Numbered from the stretch's first letter, positions 31,642-40,841 are shown. The stretch is DNA of 64,000 nucleotides from Microterricola gilva (GCF_004217495.1 NZ_SHLC01000001.1:3100001-3164000), one strand, 5' to 3'. Numbers and translations: made by a program. The notes: generated by a model from the letters alone, not told the origin.

Positions 31642-31670
31642 TTGATCACACGGCGCGTCGCGCCCATACT
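31642..31670 (+). promoter_or_regulatory. candidate promoter of the polyamine uptake operon
   Basis: TTGATC (31642-31647), a 17-base spacer and CATACT (31665-31670). RNA would start near 31677 and carry a ~75-base leader with GGAGG ahead of the ATG. Confidence 0.45.
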
Positions 31671-31751
31671 TTACTCACACGCCACGACGCACCGCTGGCG
31701 CGGGTCGCGATCAACGTGGACGCGACGCATTCCCGACACTGTGGAGGCACC

Positions 31752-32843
31752 ATGCATTACAGGAAAGTCTCGCTGCTTGCGATGGCAACCGTCGCAACGC
31801 TGGCTCTCGCTTCATGCTCCGCCGGATCCGAGAGCGCCGAGCTCGACCCGAACGCCGACGTGACCGAGCAGAGCCTCGTCGTCAGCGTGTGGGCCGACTA
31901 CTACCCCGAGGATCTCGCCGAGACCTTCGAGGCGGCCACCGGCATCCCGATCACGATCGTGAATCACGCGACCAATGAGGAGGTCATGGGCAAGCTCACC
32001 GCCGGTGGCGACTCCGGCATCGACGTCGCCTTCGTCTCTGGGCAGTACGCGCAGGCCCTGAATGAGGCCGGCCTGCTGCAGCCACTCGACGAGTCACTCA
32101 TCCCCAACGAGAAGAACCTGTACGCGGAGGCCCAGGAACTCGCCTATGACCCCGGCAACACCTTCTCGATGCCGTACGCGTGGGGCACGACGGGGCTCTG
32201 CTACCGCTCCGACCTGGTCCCGACCACCCCAACGTCATGGAACGAGCTGCTGGAGCCTGCACCGGACCTCGTCGGCAAGACGACGATGCTCTCGACGGAA
32301 CGCTGGATGGCGCTGCCGGCGCTGAAGGCGATGGGCCTCTCCGTCAACTCGACCAACCCCGACGACCTCGACGCGGTCAAGGAGCAGATGCTGACAACCA
32401 AGGACACCCTGCTTGCCTTCGATGACACGACCTTCTACACGAAGCTCGTCTCCGGCGAGGCATCGATGACCGAGGCGTGGGACGGATGGTGCAACTACGG
32501 CATCGCCGAGGACCCGAACATCAAGTTCGTCGTCCCGGAGGAGGGAAGCGACCTCTGGGTCGACACGATGACCGTGCTGAAGACCTCGAAGAACAAGGAG
32601 GCCGCGATGGCCTTCGTGAACTACATTCTCGAGGCCGACGTGCAGTCCTGGGTGGCGGAGAACATCCTGTACAAGGTTCCCAACGAGGCCGCCATGGCCC
32701 TCGTCGACCCGGCCGTGATCGCCGCGTACCCGAACCTCGCCATGTCCCCGGCCGAACTGCTCGAGCAGGAGACCATCGTTGACCTCGGCGAGTTCAGTCC
32801 CGAGTACACGAAGTTGGCCACCGAGATCATGGCCGCAGGCTAG
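31752..32843 (+). CDS. polyamine-type ABC transporter, substrate-binding lipoprotein (PotD/PotF type)
   Basis: 363 residues. The signal peptide has lipobox LALASC (Cys22). The mature part is a family 1/8 spermidine/putrescine-binding fold: VVSVWADYYPEDLAETFEAATGIPI, NEEVMGKLTAGGDSGIDVAFVS and SMPYAWGTTGLCYRSD. ATG 31752 has GGAGG upstream; the longer upstream reading frame has no start signal. It leads the PotD-B-C-A order of the operon. The ligand is a polyamine or other diamine by family and neighbours. Confidence 0.93.
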   Translation: MHYRKVSLLAMATVATLALASCSAGSESAELDPNADVTEQSLVVSVWADYYPEDLAETFEAATGIPITIVNHATNEEVMGKLTAGGDSGIDVAFVSGQYAQALNEAGLLQPLDESLIPNEKNLYAEAQELAYDPGNTFSMPYAWGTTGLCYRSDLVPTTPTSWNELLEPAPDLVGKTTMLSTERWMALPALKAMGLSVNSTNPDDLDAVKEQMLTTKDTLLAFDDTTFYTKLVSGEASMTEAWDGWCNYGIAEDPNIKFVVPEEGSDLWVDTMTVLKTSKNKEAAMAFVNYILEADVQSWVAENILYKVPNEAAMALVDPAVIAAYPNLAMSPAELLEQETIVDLGEFSPEYTKLATEIMAAG

Positions 32844-32858
32844 ACAGGGCACGGCTCC

Positions 32859-33773
32859 GTGACATCCGACACCGCCCCCTCCGGCGCCGCCCCTCGTGGG
32901 TCGCGCCGGAGGTGGGCGCCCGCGCCCTTCCTCGCCCCCGGCATGGTGGTGCTCAGCCTCTTCGTGGCCGTGCCGATCCTGCTGATCACCAGTTACGCCT
33001 TCTTCACCCGCGGCCGCTTCGGCGGCGTGCAGTTCACCTTCACCCTCGACAACTTCGCGCGCCTAGCCGACCCGCTCTACCTCAAGGTCATCGCGACCTC
33101 TGTGGGCATCGGGCTGATCGTCACGTTGCTGGCGCTTCTGCTCGGCTACCCGACGGCACTCGTGATCACGCGCCTGCCGGCCAAGTGGCGCACCATCGCC
33201 CTGGTCGCAGTGCTGTTGCCGTTCTGGACCAACTTCCTGATCCGCACCTACGCCTGGATCCTGCTGCTGAACAACGCGGGGTGGATCAACCAGGGCTTGC
33301 AGGCGGTCGGCATCATCGACGAACCGCTCACACTGCTCTACACGCAGCCGGCCGTCGTCGTCGGATTGCTGTACATGTACCTGCCGCTCATGGTGCTGCC
33401 GCTGTACTCCTCGTTGTCTGCGCAGGACGCCCAGCTGGCTGAGGCCGCGACGAATCTCGGGTCGAGCCCATGGCGGGTGTTCCGCACGGTCACCTTTCCG
33501 CTCTCGATTCCCGGCGTGCTCACCGGTTGCGTCTTCGTGTTCGTGCCGGCGATGGGCAACTTCGTCATCCCGGAGCTGCTCGGCGGCGGCAAGACCGTGC
33601 TGATCGGCAACCTCGTGCGCGATCAGTTCCTCAAGGCACGCGACTGGCCGTTCGGTGCCGCCATCGCACTCGTGCTGACGATCATGCTCCTGCTGCTGCT
33701 CTTCGCCCAGCAGCGGGCATCCCGCCGGGTGACCGAGGGCCCGGCCGAGAGGAAGGTGACCACCCGTGCGTAA
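32859..33773 (+). CDS. potB: polyamine-type ABC transporter, permease (PotB type)
   Basis: 304 residues, six membrane segments, with the EAA loop LAEAATNLGSSPWRVFRTVTFPLSIPG for contact with the ATPase. LLPFWTNFLIRTYAWILLL is characteristic of PotB. A GTG start lies 15 bases after the binding-protein stop. It overlaps the PotC gene by 8 bp. Confidence 0.93.
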   Translation: MTSDTAPSGAAPRGSRRRWAPAPFLAPGMVVLSLFVAVPILLITSYAFFTRGRFGGVQFTFTLDNFARLADPLYLKVIATSVGIGLIVTLLALLLGYPTALVITRLPAKWRTIALVAVLLPFWTNFLIRTYAWILLLNNAGWINQGLQAVGIIDEPLTLLYTQPAVVVGLLYMYLPLMVLPLYSSLSAQDAQLAEAATNLGSSPWRVFRTVTFPLSIPGVLTGCVFVFVPAMGNFVIPELLGGGKTVLIGNLVRDQFLKARDWPFGAAIALVLTIMLLLLLFAQQRASRRVTEGPAERKVTTRA

Positions 33774-34536
33774 CTCCCGGCTGATCAAGCTGCCGTTCTG
33801 GCTCACCTACCTCTTCCTGTACCTGCCGATCCTCGTCGTCGTGATCATGTCGTTCAACGCCTCGGCGAACCTGTTCGTCTGGCGCGGCTTCTCCCTGGAG
33901 TGGTACCCGGCGGTGTTCGCTGATGAGGCGATCACGACCGGGCTCCGCAACACGCTCATCGTCGCCAGCCTGGTGACCCTGCTCGCCACCGCACTCGGAA
34001 CACTGCTCGCGGTCGGCATCCACCGCTATACACGCGGCGGGCTGGTGCGCGCCTTCGCCATCGCGCCGGCCCTGCTGCCCGATCTGCTGCTCGCGATCGG
34101 ACTGCTCAGCCTGTTCTCGCTGCTCGGTGTCACGCTCGGACTGCACTCTGTCGTGATCGCGCACGTGACATTCGCCATGGCGTTCGTCACGGCGATCGTC
34201 TTGGCGCGCCTGGCCAGTCTCGACCCGAATCTGGAGGAGGCGTCGCAGGATCTCGGCGCCGGGGCGATGCGGACGTTCATGAAGGTCACCCTGCCGCAGC
34301 TCGCACCCGGCATCGTCGCCGGTGCGCTGTTGTCGTTCACGCTCTCCCTGGACGAGTTCGTGATGGCCTTCTTCACCGCGGCCCCGACCACCCCGACCCT
34401 GCCCATTGCCATCTATTCCATGGTCCGCTTCGGCGTCACCCCCGAGGTCAACGCCCTCGCGACCATGCTGCTGTTCGTGAGCGTTCTCACCGTGATCGGT
34501 GCGCAACGCCTGACCCGAGTGACGGATTCCCTATGA
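33766..34536 (+). CDS. potC: polyamine-type ABC transporter, permease (PotC type)
   Basis: 256 residues, six membrane segments. The EAA loop is EEASQDLGAGAMRTFMKVTLPQLAPG, followed by SFTLSLDEFVMAFFTA, a PotC hallmark. It begins with GTG within the end of potB and overlaps the ATPase gene by 4 bp. Confidence 0.93.
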   Translation: MRNSRLIKLPFWLTYLFLYLPILVVVIMSFNASANLFVWRGFSLEWYPAVFADEAITTGLRNTLIVASLVTLLATALGTLLAVGIHRYTRGGLVRAFAIAPALLPDLLLAIGLLSLFSLLGVTLGLHSVVIAHVTFAMAFVTAIVLARLASLDPNLEEASQDLGAGAMRTFMKVTLPQLAPGIVAGALLSFTLSLDEFVMAFFTAAPTTPTLPIAIYSMVRFGVTPEVNALATMLLFVSVLTVIGAQRLTRVTDSL

Positions 34537-35615
34537 GCACGACCACGACCACCGCGCCCCTCCTCGACATCCGTGGCCTCAGCCACAGCTACGGCGAGGT
34601 GGCCGCGCTGAAGGACATCTCCCTGTCGATCGCCGACAACGAGTTCTTCGCCCTGCTCGGCCCGTCCGGGTGCGGCAAGACGACCCTCCTGCGCGCGATC
34701 GCCGGCTTCGAGACGCCGAGCGCCGGGAGCATTCTGCTCGACGGACAGGATCTGACCTCCCTGCCTGCGCATCGCAGGCCGATCAACATGATGTTCCAGT
34801 CGTACGCGCTGTTCCCGCACATGACCGTCGGCCAGAACATCGCGTACGGGCTTGAGGCCGACGGGGTCGAGAAGGCCGAGATCCGGCGCCGGGTCGGCGA
34901 GATGCTCGACATCATCGGTCTCTCCGAGTTCGAGCGCCGCCGTCCGGCGAAGCTCTCCGGCGGCCAGCGGCAGAGGGTCGCCCTGGCCAGGGCGCTCGTC
35001 AAGCGCCCCCGGCTCCTGCTGCTCGACGAGCCCCTCTCGGCGCTCGACCGCAAGGTGCGCGCCGAGATGCAGCTCGAACTCAAGCGGATGCAGCACGAGG
35101 TCGGCATGACCTTCGTCGTCGTCACCCACGACCAGGAGGAGGCGATGTCGATGGCCGACCGCGTCGCCGTCTTGAACCGTGGTGCGATCGAGCAGCTCGA
35201 CAACCCTGTCGGGCTCTACTCGAGCCCGTCGACGCGCTTCGTGGCCAACTTCATCGGCTCGGCGAATCTCATCGATGGAACGGCGGTGGCCGGCGGCGTC
35301 ACGACGCCGGCGATCGGCTTCCTGCCTGCCACGCACAACCATGCCCCAGGCGACCAGGTGACTCTCGTGCTCCGCCCGGAGGATGTGCGGATCACCGGAA
35401 CAGACGGCGCGATCGAGGGCACCGTCGTCGACACCTTCTTCCTCGGCGGGTCCTCCACCGTCTCCGTCGCGGTACCGGGCCTCCCCCGGCCGATCAGCTG
35501 CACCGTGCACGCAGCCCACGTAGCCGAGCGGGGCGAGCGGGTCGGGCTCAGCTACGACCGCATTCGCGCGGTCGTCGTCGCGAATCCGGGCACCGTTGAC
35601 GCGCCGGCCGCCTGA
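34533..35615 (+). CDS. potA: polyamine-type ABC transporter, ATP-binding protein (PotA type)
   Basis: 360 residues. Walker A is GPSGCGKTT, the Q-loop is NMMFQSYALFPHMT, the signature is LSGGQRQRVALARAL, Walker B is LLLLDEPLSALDRK and the switch His is in VVTHDQEEAM. A C-terminal TOBE domain (about residues 275-350) follows. It completes a full importer of the spermidine/putrescine class. Confidence 0.94.
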   Translation: MSTTTTTAPLLDIRGLSHSYGEVAALKDISLSIADNEFFALLGPSGCGKTTLLRAIAGFETPSAGSILLDGQDLTSLPAHRRPINMMFQSYALFPHMTVGQNIAYGLEADGVEKAEIRRRVGEMLDIIGLSEFERRRPAKLSGGQRQRVALARALVKRPRLLLLDEPLSALDRKVRAEMQLELKRMQHEVGMTFVVVTHDQEEAMSMADRVAVLNRGAIEQLDNPVGLYSSPSTRFVANFIGSANLIDGTAVAGGVTTPAIGFLPATHNHAPGDQVTLVLRPEDVRITGTDGAIEGTVVDTFFLGGSSTVSVAVPGLPRPISCTVHAAHVAERGERVGLSYDRIRAVVVANPGTVDAPAA

Positions 35616-35774
35616 GCGTTCGACCGCGCGGCGGCTTCGCCAGCCTGTCGAATACCGGGCGACATTTTGCCATCACGTCCATTCACCCGGGCACACCTTG
35701 CCCATAAGCTTGTCGCACGTGTGCATCGCTGCTCGCCTCGAGTCGTGCGATGCCGTAGCGGTTGAGAGGAACCC

Positions 35775-37142
35775 ATGAGCGCGTATGCAGTAACCAACCC
35801 GGCGACGGGCGAAACAGTCAAGCGATACCCGACCATCACGGACGCCGAGCTTGCGGCCGCGATCGACAGCGCGGACGCCGCGCATCGCGGGTGGTCACGG
35901 GGTTCGACTGTCGCCGAGCGCGCGGCGCTGATCCGCCGTGTCGCCGAGCTGCACGTCGAGCGTCGCGACGCCCTCGCCGAGATCATCGTGCGCGAGATGG
36001 GCAAGCCGCTCGAGCAGGCCCTCGGCGAGGTGGACTTCGCCGCCTACATCTTCGAGTACTACGCAGACAACGCCGAGTCGCTGATGGCCGACGAGCCGAT
36101 CACGCTGCTCGCCGGCGAGGGTTCGGCGTTGATCCGCCGGCGCTCGCTCGGTGTGCTGCTCGGCATCATGCCGTGGAACTTCCCCTACTACCAGGTGGCC
36201 CGCTTCGCCGGCCCGAACCTGATCGTCGGCAACACCATCCTGCTCAAGCACGCAGAGCAGTGCCCGGAATCCGCCGCGGCCATCGAGCAGATCTTCCTCG
36301 ACGCCGGGTTCCCCGTCGGCGCCTACGTCAACATCTACGCCTCGCACGAGCAGATCGCCACGATCATCGCCGACCCGCGCGTTCAGGGCGTCTCGCTGAC
36401 CGGCTCAGAGCGCGCCGGCGCGGCCGTGGCCGAGATTGCGGGGCGCCACCTGAAGAAGGTCGTGCTCGAGCTCGGCGGGTCCGACCCGTTCATCCTGCTC
36501 AGCACCGACGACCTCGACGCGACCGTCGAGGCCGCCGTGCTCGCCCGCATCGACAACAACGGCCAGGCATGCAACGCCGCCAAGCGTTTCATCATCATCG
36601 ATGAGCTCTACGACGACTTCCTCGCCAAGTTCACGGCCGCCTTCACCGCCTCAGCACCCGGCGACCCGATGGCGGAGGGCACCAACCTCGGCCCGCTCTC
36701 CTCGGCCAAGGCCGCCGACGGCCTGCAGGACCAGCTCGACCGCGCAGTCGCCCAGGGTGCGACGCTCGTGGCCGGCGCTCCGCGCAACGGCACGTTCTTC
36801 CCGGCGACCGTGCTCACCGACATCGCCCCGGGCAACGACGTCTACCACGAGGAGTTCTTCGGCCCCGTCGCCTCGATCTACCGCGTCGCCTCAGAGGCCG
36901 AGGCGATCGAGCTCGCCAACGACACCCCGTTCGGTCTCGGCTCCTTCGTGTTCACCACCGACCCGGAGCAGGCGCTTCGCGTGGCCGACGGCATCGAGGC
37001 GGGCATGGTGTTCATCAACGTCGTCGCGGCGGACGGCGCCGAGCTGCCGTTCGGTGGCGTCAAGCGTTCCGGCTCCGGCCGCGAGCTCGGCCGCTTCGGC
37101 GCGGACGAGTTCGTCAACAAGAAGATGATCCGCATCGGCTGA
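35775..37142 (+). CDS. gabD: NAD(P)-dependent succinate-semialdehyde dehydrogenase (GabD/Sad-like)
   Basis: 455 residues. GIMPWNFPYYQVARF, the LELGGSDPFILL base segment, the catalytic Cys in NNGQACNAAKRF, and the FGGVKRSGSGRELGRFG C-terminus all match the short succinate-semialdehyde dehydrogenases of Actinobacteria. Succinate or glutarate semialdehyde are the plausible substrates here, since these are the end aldehydes of putrescine and cadaverine breakdown. It is 159 bp after potA; AGAGG precedes the ATG. The gap has no gene and may hold a separate promoter. Confidence 0.9.
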   Translation: MSAYAVTNPATGETVKRYPTITDAELAAAIDSADAAHRGWSRGSTVAERAALIRRVAELHVERRDALAEIIVREMGKPLEQALGEVDFAAYIFEYYADNAESLMADEPITLLAGEGSALIRRRSLGVLLGIMPWNFPYYQVARFAGPNLIVGNTILLKHAEQCPESAAAIEQIFLDAGFPVGAYVNIYASHEQIATIIADPRVQGVSLTGSERAGAAVAEIAGRHLKKVVLELGGSDPFILLSTDDLDATVEAAVLARIDNNGQACNAAKRFIIIDELYDDFLAKFTAAFTASAPGDPMAEGTNLGPLSSAKAADGLQDQLDRAVAQGATLVAGAPRNGTFFPATVLTDIAPGNDVYHEEFFGPVASIYRVASEAEAIELANDTPFGLGSFVFTTDPEQALRVADGIEAGMVFINVVAADGAELPFGGVKRSGSGRELGRFGADEFVNKKMIRIG

Positions 37143-37174
37143 GCCCACACGGCACCTGCCGCTCAGCGGATGCG

Positions 37175-37217
37175 CGGCCCCGAGGCACCGGAATCACGGC
37201 GCCTCGGGGCCGTTTCA
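37175..37217. terminator. terminator between convergent gabD-like and HAD phosphatase genes
   Basis: 12-bp stem CGGCCCCGAGGC / GCCTCGGGGCCG with a 14-base loop, then TTTCAT on the plus strand. It ends transcription of the uptake operon and probably also of the nucleoside operon coming from the right. Confidence 0.7.
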
Positions 37218-38051
37218 TGTGCTGTGCAGCAGTGCGATCTGGTGCACAACGGCGTCGTCATCGTTGGCTGCGACGACGGCGGACGCCGCCCCGCGCACCA
37301 TCGCGTTGGCGTTGGCCATCGCGAAACTCGCATCGGCGACCGCGAACATCGGCAGGTCATTGTTGTTGTCGCCGAAACAGACGAGGCGGGCAGCGCCGGC
37401 GTGGCGCTGCAGCTCGGCGGCGGCGACCGCCTTGTTCGCTTCGACGGCGCTGATCTCGAGCCAGTACTCATCGGGGAAGTAGTTGTCGCGCTGCACGACA
37501 ATGTGCGCTCGACCCGCGAGCGGAGCGACCAGCGCCTCCGCCGCCTGCTCGATGGCCTCACGCCCTCCGATGATGGTCAGGTAGAAGACGTCGGTCTCCG
37601 GAAGCTCCGCCCAGGAATCGACGGGGCGCATCCGGGGGTCGCCCGCCCTGGACACCGTGTAGTTGCGGGTGCCGGCACTCTCCTCGGCCCGGTTCCATCT
37701 GACCCAATCCCGGCCGTCGCGAAACTCGTAGACGAGTGGCGGCAGCTGCCTGGCCCGGCACTCGGCGAGCACAAGCGCGACCACAGACCCGTCCAGTCCG
37801 TGCCGCGCCAGCACCTCGCCGTTTCGCCCATCGACGATGAGCGCACCACCGTAGACGGCCACCGGGATCCGCACATCGAGACCGGCCAGCACGACGCGGG
37901 CGGACTCATATGAGCGCGCGGTCGCGTAACTGAACAGCAGGCCCTCGTCCGCGACCAGGCGATTGATCGTCGTGCGCGTGACAGCGCTGAGCGTGCCGTC
38001 CGAGGCAAGCAGGGTGCCGTCGAGGTCGCTGAGGTAGAGCGTGGTTGTCAT
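37215..38051 (-). CDS. HAD-superfamily hydrolase, Cof type
   Basis: 278 residues with HAD motif I DLDGTLL (nucleophile Asp9), a C2B cap domain in the middle, the motif III lysine in AVEANKAVA and motif IV GDNNNDLPMF. Cof-type HADs dephosphorylate sugar phosphates, PLP or FMN. It overlaps the MFS gene by 4 bp and is the last gene of the long minus-strand operon, so a sugar phosphate derived from nucleosides is a possible substrate. Confidence 0.9.
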   Translation of the reverse strand: MTTTLYLSDLDGTLLASDGTLSAVTRTTINRLVADEGLLFSYATARSYESARVVLAGLDVRIPVAVYGGALIVDGRNGEVLARHGLDGSVVALVLAECRARQLPPLVYEFRDGRDWVRWNRAEESAGTRNYTVSRAGDPRMRPVDSWAELPETDVFYLTIIGGREAIEQAAEALVAPLAGRAHIVVQRDNYFPDEYWLEISAVEANKAVAAAELQRHAGAARLVCFGDNNNDLPMFAVADASFAMANANAMVRGAASAVVAANDDDAVVHQIALLHST

Positions 38052-39358
38052 GTCGTCTCCGGGTGAGATGCGGCCACAGCCGGCATCGGATCGATGGGGG
38101 TGGATGCGGCCGTCGCCGGTCCGGCTGGGAGGAGGGTCGCTCGGCGAAGCCAGGCGATGCCGGCGATGAGGAGGCCGGCGAGCACTGCAGCGAGGAGCGC
38201 CGACTGCACACCGGCGGCCGCGACGAGCAGGCCGGCACTCCCCTGCCCCAGGCCCAGCCCCAGCGTGACCGCCGTGACGACCCAGGCGAACGCCTCACCG
38301 GATGCGGCCGCCGGGGCGATCCGATCGACGAGCAGGGAATGCGCCGTCGCCTGCGGTGTGATGAGCGTGCCAGCGATCATCAGCGCGACGACGAAGCCGG
38401 CGAAGCTCAGCGGAATGGTCATGATCGCGATCAGGACAGCGAAGCCGGCGAGCAGCACTGGCGCCCGCCTGTGCAGGGCCCGCGGCCACGGCCGGATGCC
38501 GTAGACGAGGCCGAATGCCACCGAGGTGAGCGACCATGCTCCGATCAGCACCCCGCCGAGCGCGAGATTCCCGGCGTCGACCGCCACGGCGGGGACAACG
38601 ACCTCGACCGTGCCGAGGAGCACCCCGAAGCCGCCGGCGATGAGCACCAGGGTGTGCAGGCCGGGGTTCCGCACCAGTGCGCGCGACACGCGCCGGCTCT
38701 CGCGCCGCTCGATCCGCCGCAGCTCTCCCCGACGTTCCTTCCGCCCGGCCCGCCCGACGAGCGGCATCGCCAGGAACGCCGCCGAGCCGCCGACGAGCAG
38801 CACGACGGTGACCAGCAACCCGGTTCCGGCCCATGGCAGTGCCGCGAGACCTCCGGCCAGTGCCGGCCCGAGGATGAAGAAGATCTCGAGGCTGATCGCC
38901 TCGTAGCTGAGAGCCGCATCCAGCATCCGACCGCTCGGCAGCTCCGTGGCCCACACCGAGCGGGAGGCCGGCGACACGGAGGGTTGCGTGACGCCGAACA
39001 GCAGTGCGGACGCCGCCAGCACGGCGACCGGGGCGCGCAGCTCGACGACCGCGAAGTTCATCGCCGCCACGAGCGAGAACAGCACGAGCACAGGCGCGAG
39101 GGTGCGTCGCATGCCGAACGCGTCGATCAGCCGCCCCTGGGCCACGGTGCCGAAGGCGACACCGAGAAGCACGCAGCCGCTGACCAAACCCGAATCGGCG
39201 AAGGTGCCGGTCATCCGTTGGACGTAGAGCAGGAAGGCGATGCTCGCCATGGCGATGGGGAGGCGTGCGACCGCCGAGGTCGCCATGAACCATGGCACCC
39301 CCGGCAGCCGCATCATCGCGGCGAACTGCGCTCGCCCCGCTCCGTGCGCGTCGCTCAT
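38048..39358 (-). CDS. MFS transporter
   Basis: 436 residues with 12 predicted membrane segments and motif A-like QGRLIDAFGMRRTLAP. It has a long cytoplasmic loop rich in Arg (about residues 203-230). It sits within the nucleoside operon (34 bp after the M24 gene, 4-bp overlap with the HAD gene), so it may export a product or import a related substrate. Relative of the protein at 22393-23622. Confidence 0.88.
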   Translation of the reverse strand: MSDAHGAGRAQFAAMMRLPGVPWFMATSAVARLPIAMASIAFLLYVQRMTGTFADSGLVSGCVLLGVAFGTVAQGRLIDAFGMRRTLAPVLVLFSLVAAMNFAVVELRAPVAVLAASALLFGVTQPSVSPASRSVWATELPSGRMLDAALSYEAISLEIFFILGPALAGGLAALPWAGTGLLVTVVLLVGGSAAFLAMPLVGRAGRKERRGELRRIERRESRRVSRALVRNPGLHTLVLIAGGFGVLLGTVEVVVPAVAVDAGNLALGGVLIGAWSLTSVAFGLVYGIRPWPRALHRRAPVLLAGFAVLIAIMTIPLSFAGFVVALMIAGTLITPQATAHSLLVDRIAPAAASGEAFAWVVTAVTLGLGLGQGSAGLLVAAAGVQSALLAAVLAGLLIAGIAWLRRATLLPAGPATAASTPIDPMPAVAASHPETT

Positions 39359-39392
39359 GGAACCCTCCCGCTGGTGGAACTGCCGTCGTGGA

Positions 39393-40064
39393 CTACGCGA
39401 TGACCGTGCAGCGCGATGGCCCGAACCAGACCACGTCTTCCCGCTTCACCCCGTACAGGTGGTTGCCGATGAAGGGCTCGACGGCCCAGGCCCCGGTCAT
39501 CACCGTCTCGTTCCACGCGTCGATGTAGCCCTCGTCGTATGAGGAGTTCTGCACGAGCGAGTGGCCGATGTTCGAGAGGCGATCGAGCAGGACGAACTCG
39601 GTCTTGTCGAGCTCTTCCTTGAAGACACCGAACCAGTCGCAGGCACGCATTCCCGGTTTCGCCGCTGCGAGCACGGTCGCGTGGATCCGCTCGATCGTCG
39701 CCAGGGCCTGGGCCTGCGCCACGCTGTCGCCCACCTGGAAGGAGCGGGTGCAGTCACCCCACCAGCCGTCTGGGGTGACCGGGTGGACGTCGACCATGCC
39801 GAGGTCCAGATTCCACAGCACGCGCTCGCTCGGAACATCGGTGGGAAAGCAGCTGAGGGTTCCGATGCCGAACCCGACCGTCGTCGGCGTCCACACTCCG
39901 GTTCCCCCCGCTTCGACGACCTGGGCGTCGATGCGGTCGCGCACCTCACGTTCGGTCTCGCCCGGCCGTGCCTCGGCGGCCGCGGCCTCGGCCAACCGAA
40001 TCGCGAGGCGCTGCGCCTCGACGAGTCCGGCTGGTGGTACATCGCTCAGGGTCACGTCACTCAT
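39393..40064 (-). CDS. M24 (pita-bread fold) metallopeptidase-like protein
   Basis: 223 residues, close to the size of the catalytic domain alone. The five metal ligands are present: two Asp in NLDLGMVDVHPV and WWGDCTRSF, His in NIGHSLVQN, Glu in WAVEPFIG and Glu in VKREDVVWF. The fold serves methionine and Xaa-Pro aminopeptidases and also creatinase-type amidinohydrolases. Its presence among nucleoside hydrolases makes a non-peptide substrate worth considering, but the sequence does not decide it. There are 18 bp between it and the GATase-like gene. Confidence 0.85.
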   Translation of the reverse strand: MSDVTLSDVPPAGLVEAQRLAIRLAEAAAAEARPGETEREVRDRIDAQVVEAGGTGVWTPTTVGFGIGTLSCFPTDVPSERVLWNLDLGMVDVHPVTPDGWWGDCTRSFQVGDSVAQAQALATIERIHATVLAAAKPGMRACDWFGVFKEELDKTEFVLLDRLSNIGHSLVQNSSYDEGYIDAWNETVMTGAWAVEPFIGNHLYGVKREDVVWFGPSRCTVIA

Positions 40065-40082
40065 CTCTTCGTCGATTTCCTT

Positions 40083-40841
40083 CTACTTCGAGCTGCTGCC
40101 GGATGCGGCGAGCCAGTCGGTCAGTTGCGGCCACAGGGCGGCGAAGCCGTCCCACGCGAGGAACTCTGCCGGTAGCCAGTGCGGCCCCATGTCGCTCGCG
40201 AAGGCGGCCACCCGGCCGGCACCAACCTCATCGACGACGAGCATCGGCCGCTCGTTGGTCGTGGCGAGGACCTGCGCACCCGGTTTGGCGACAAGCCGGT
40301 GGAATCCGAGCAGGTGCGGCCACTCGGCGTCCATGCCTCTGGTGACCGGGTGCTCGGTGGCCAACACCGTCACCGCGCCCTCCGGGCATTCCTCGCGGTC
40401 ATCGCCGATCTCCATCTCCACCGGGAGCACCTCAGCGAGCGCCGTGGCCCGGTAGTTGGCCTTCGCCTCGATTCCCTGGAAGCTCAGGTAGCCACCGACC
40501 ATGAGCAGTGCTCCACCGCCCCGCACCCAGTCGGCGAGCACCTGGAGTCGGTTCGGCATCCGCACGCTCCTCTGAAACACCGAGGCAGGAAGCAGCAGCG
40601 TGTTCGAGCCGATGTCGCTCAACACGACGACGTCGAATTCGTCGAGCTCGGCCGCCGTGGTGGGGAAACGGTCAGCGGCCACGTGGTTCGGCTGGAAGAC
40701 CACCTCGTGCCCCGCCGCCTCAAGGGCCGCGATGAAGTAGCCTGCACCCTCCTCATAGTGCGTGGTGATGAAGGTGTCGAAACCCTTCGAATGAACAGAC
40801 GTCGTCGACCACGACTCCCCCGCCAACAGGATGCGGCTCAT
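40083..40841 (-). CDS. glutamine amidotransferase-like protein (PF07090 / STM3548 type)
   Basis: 252 residues of the class I GATase-like fold: ILLAGESWSTTSVHSKGFD at the start, DEFDVVVLSDIGSNTLLLP, and GGGALLMVGGYLSFQGIEAKANY. A nucleophile-elbow Cys is not visible where catalytic GATases have one (MVGGYLSF), so it may be a binding protein or a different hydrolase. It overlaps the nucleoside hydrolase gene by 4 bp. The function of the family is unclear. Confidence 0.82.
   Translation of the reverse strand: MSRILLAGESWSTTSVHSKGFDTFITTHYEEGAGYFIAALEAAGHEVVFQPNHVAADRFPTTAAELDEFDVVVLSDIGSNTLLLPASVFQRSVRMPNRLQVLADWVRGGGALLMVGGYLSFQGIEAKANYRATALAEVLPVEMEIGDDREECPEGAVTVLATEHPVTRGMDAEWPHLLGFHRLVAKPGAQVLATTNERPMLVVDEVGAGRVAAFASDMGPHWLPAEFLAWDGFAALWPQLTDWLAASGSSSK

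Noticed and set aside
40083-40841. Calling the GATase-like gene a functional glutamine amidotransferase
   Set aside because: The nucleophile-elbow Cys and the catalytic His-Glu pair could not be identified, so only family-level naming is justified.
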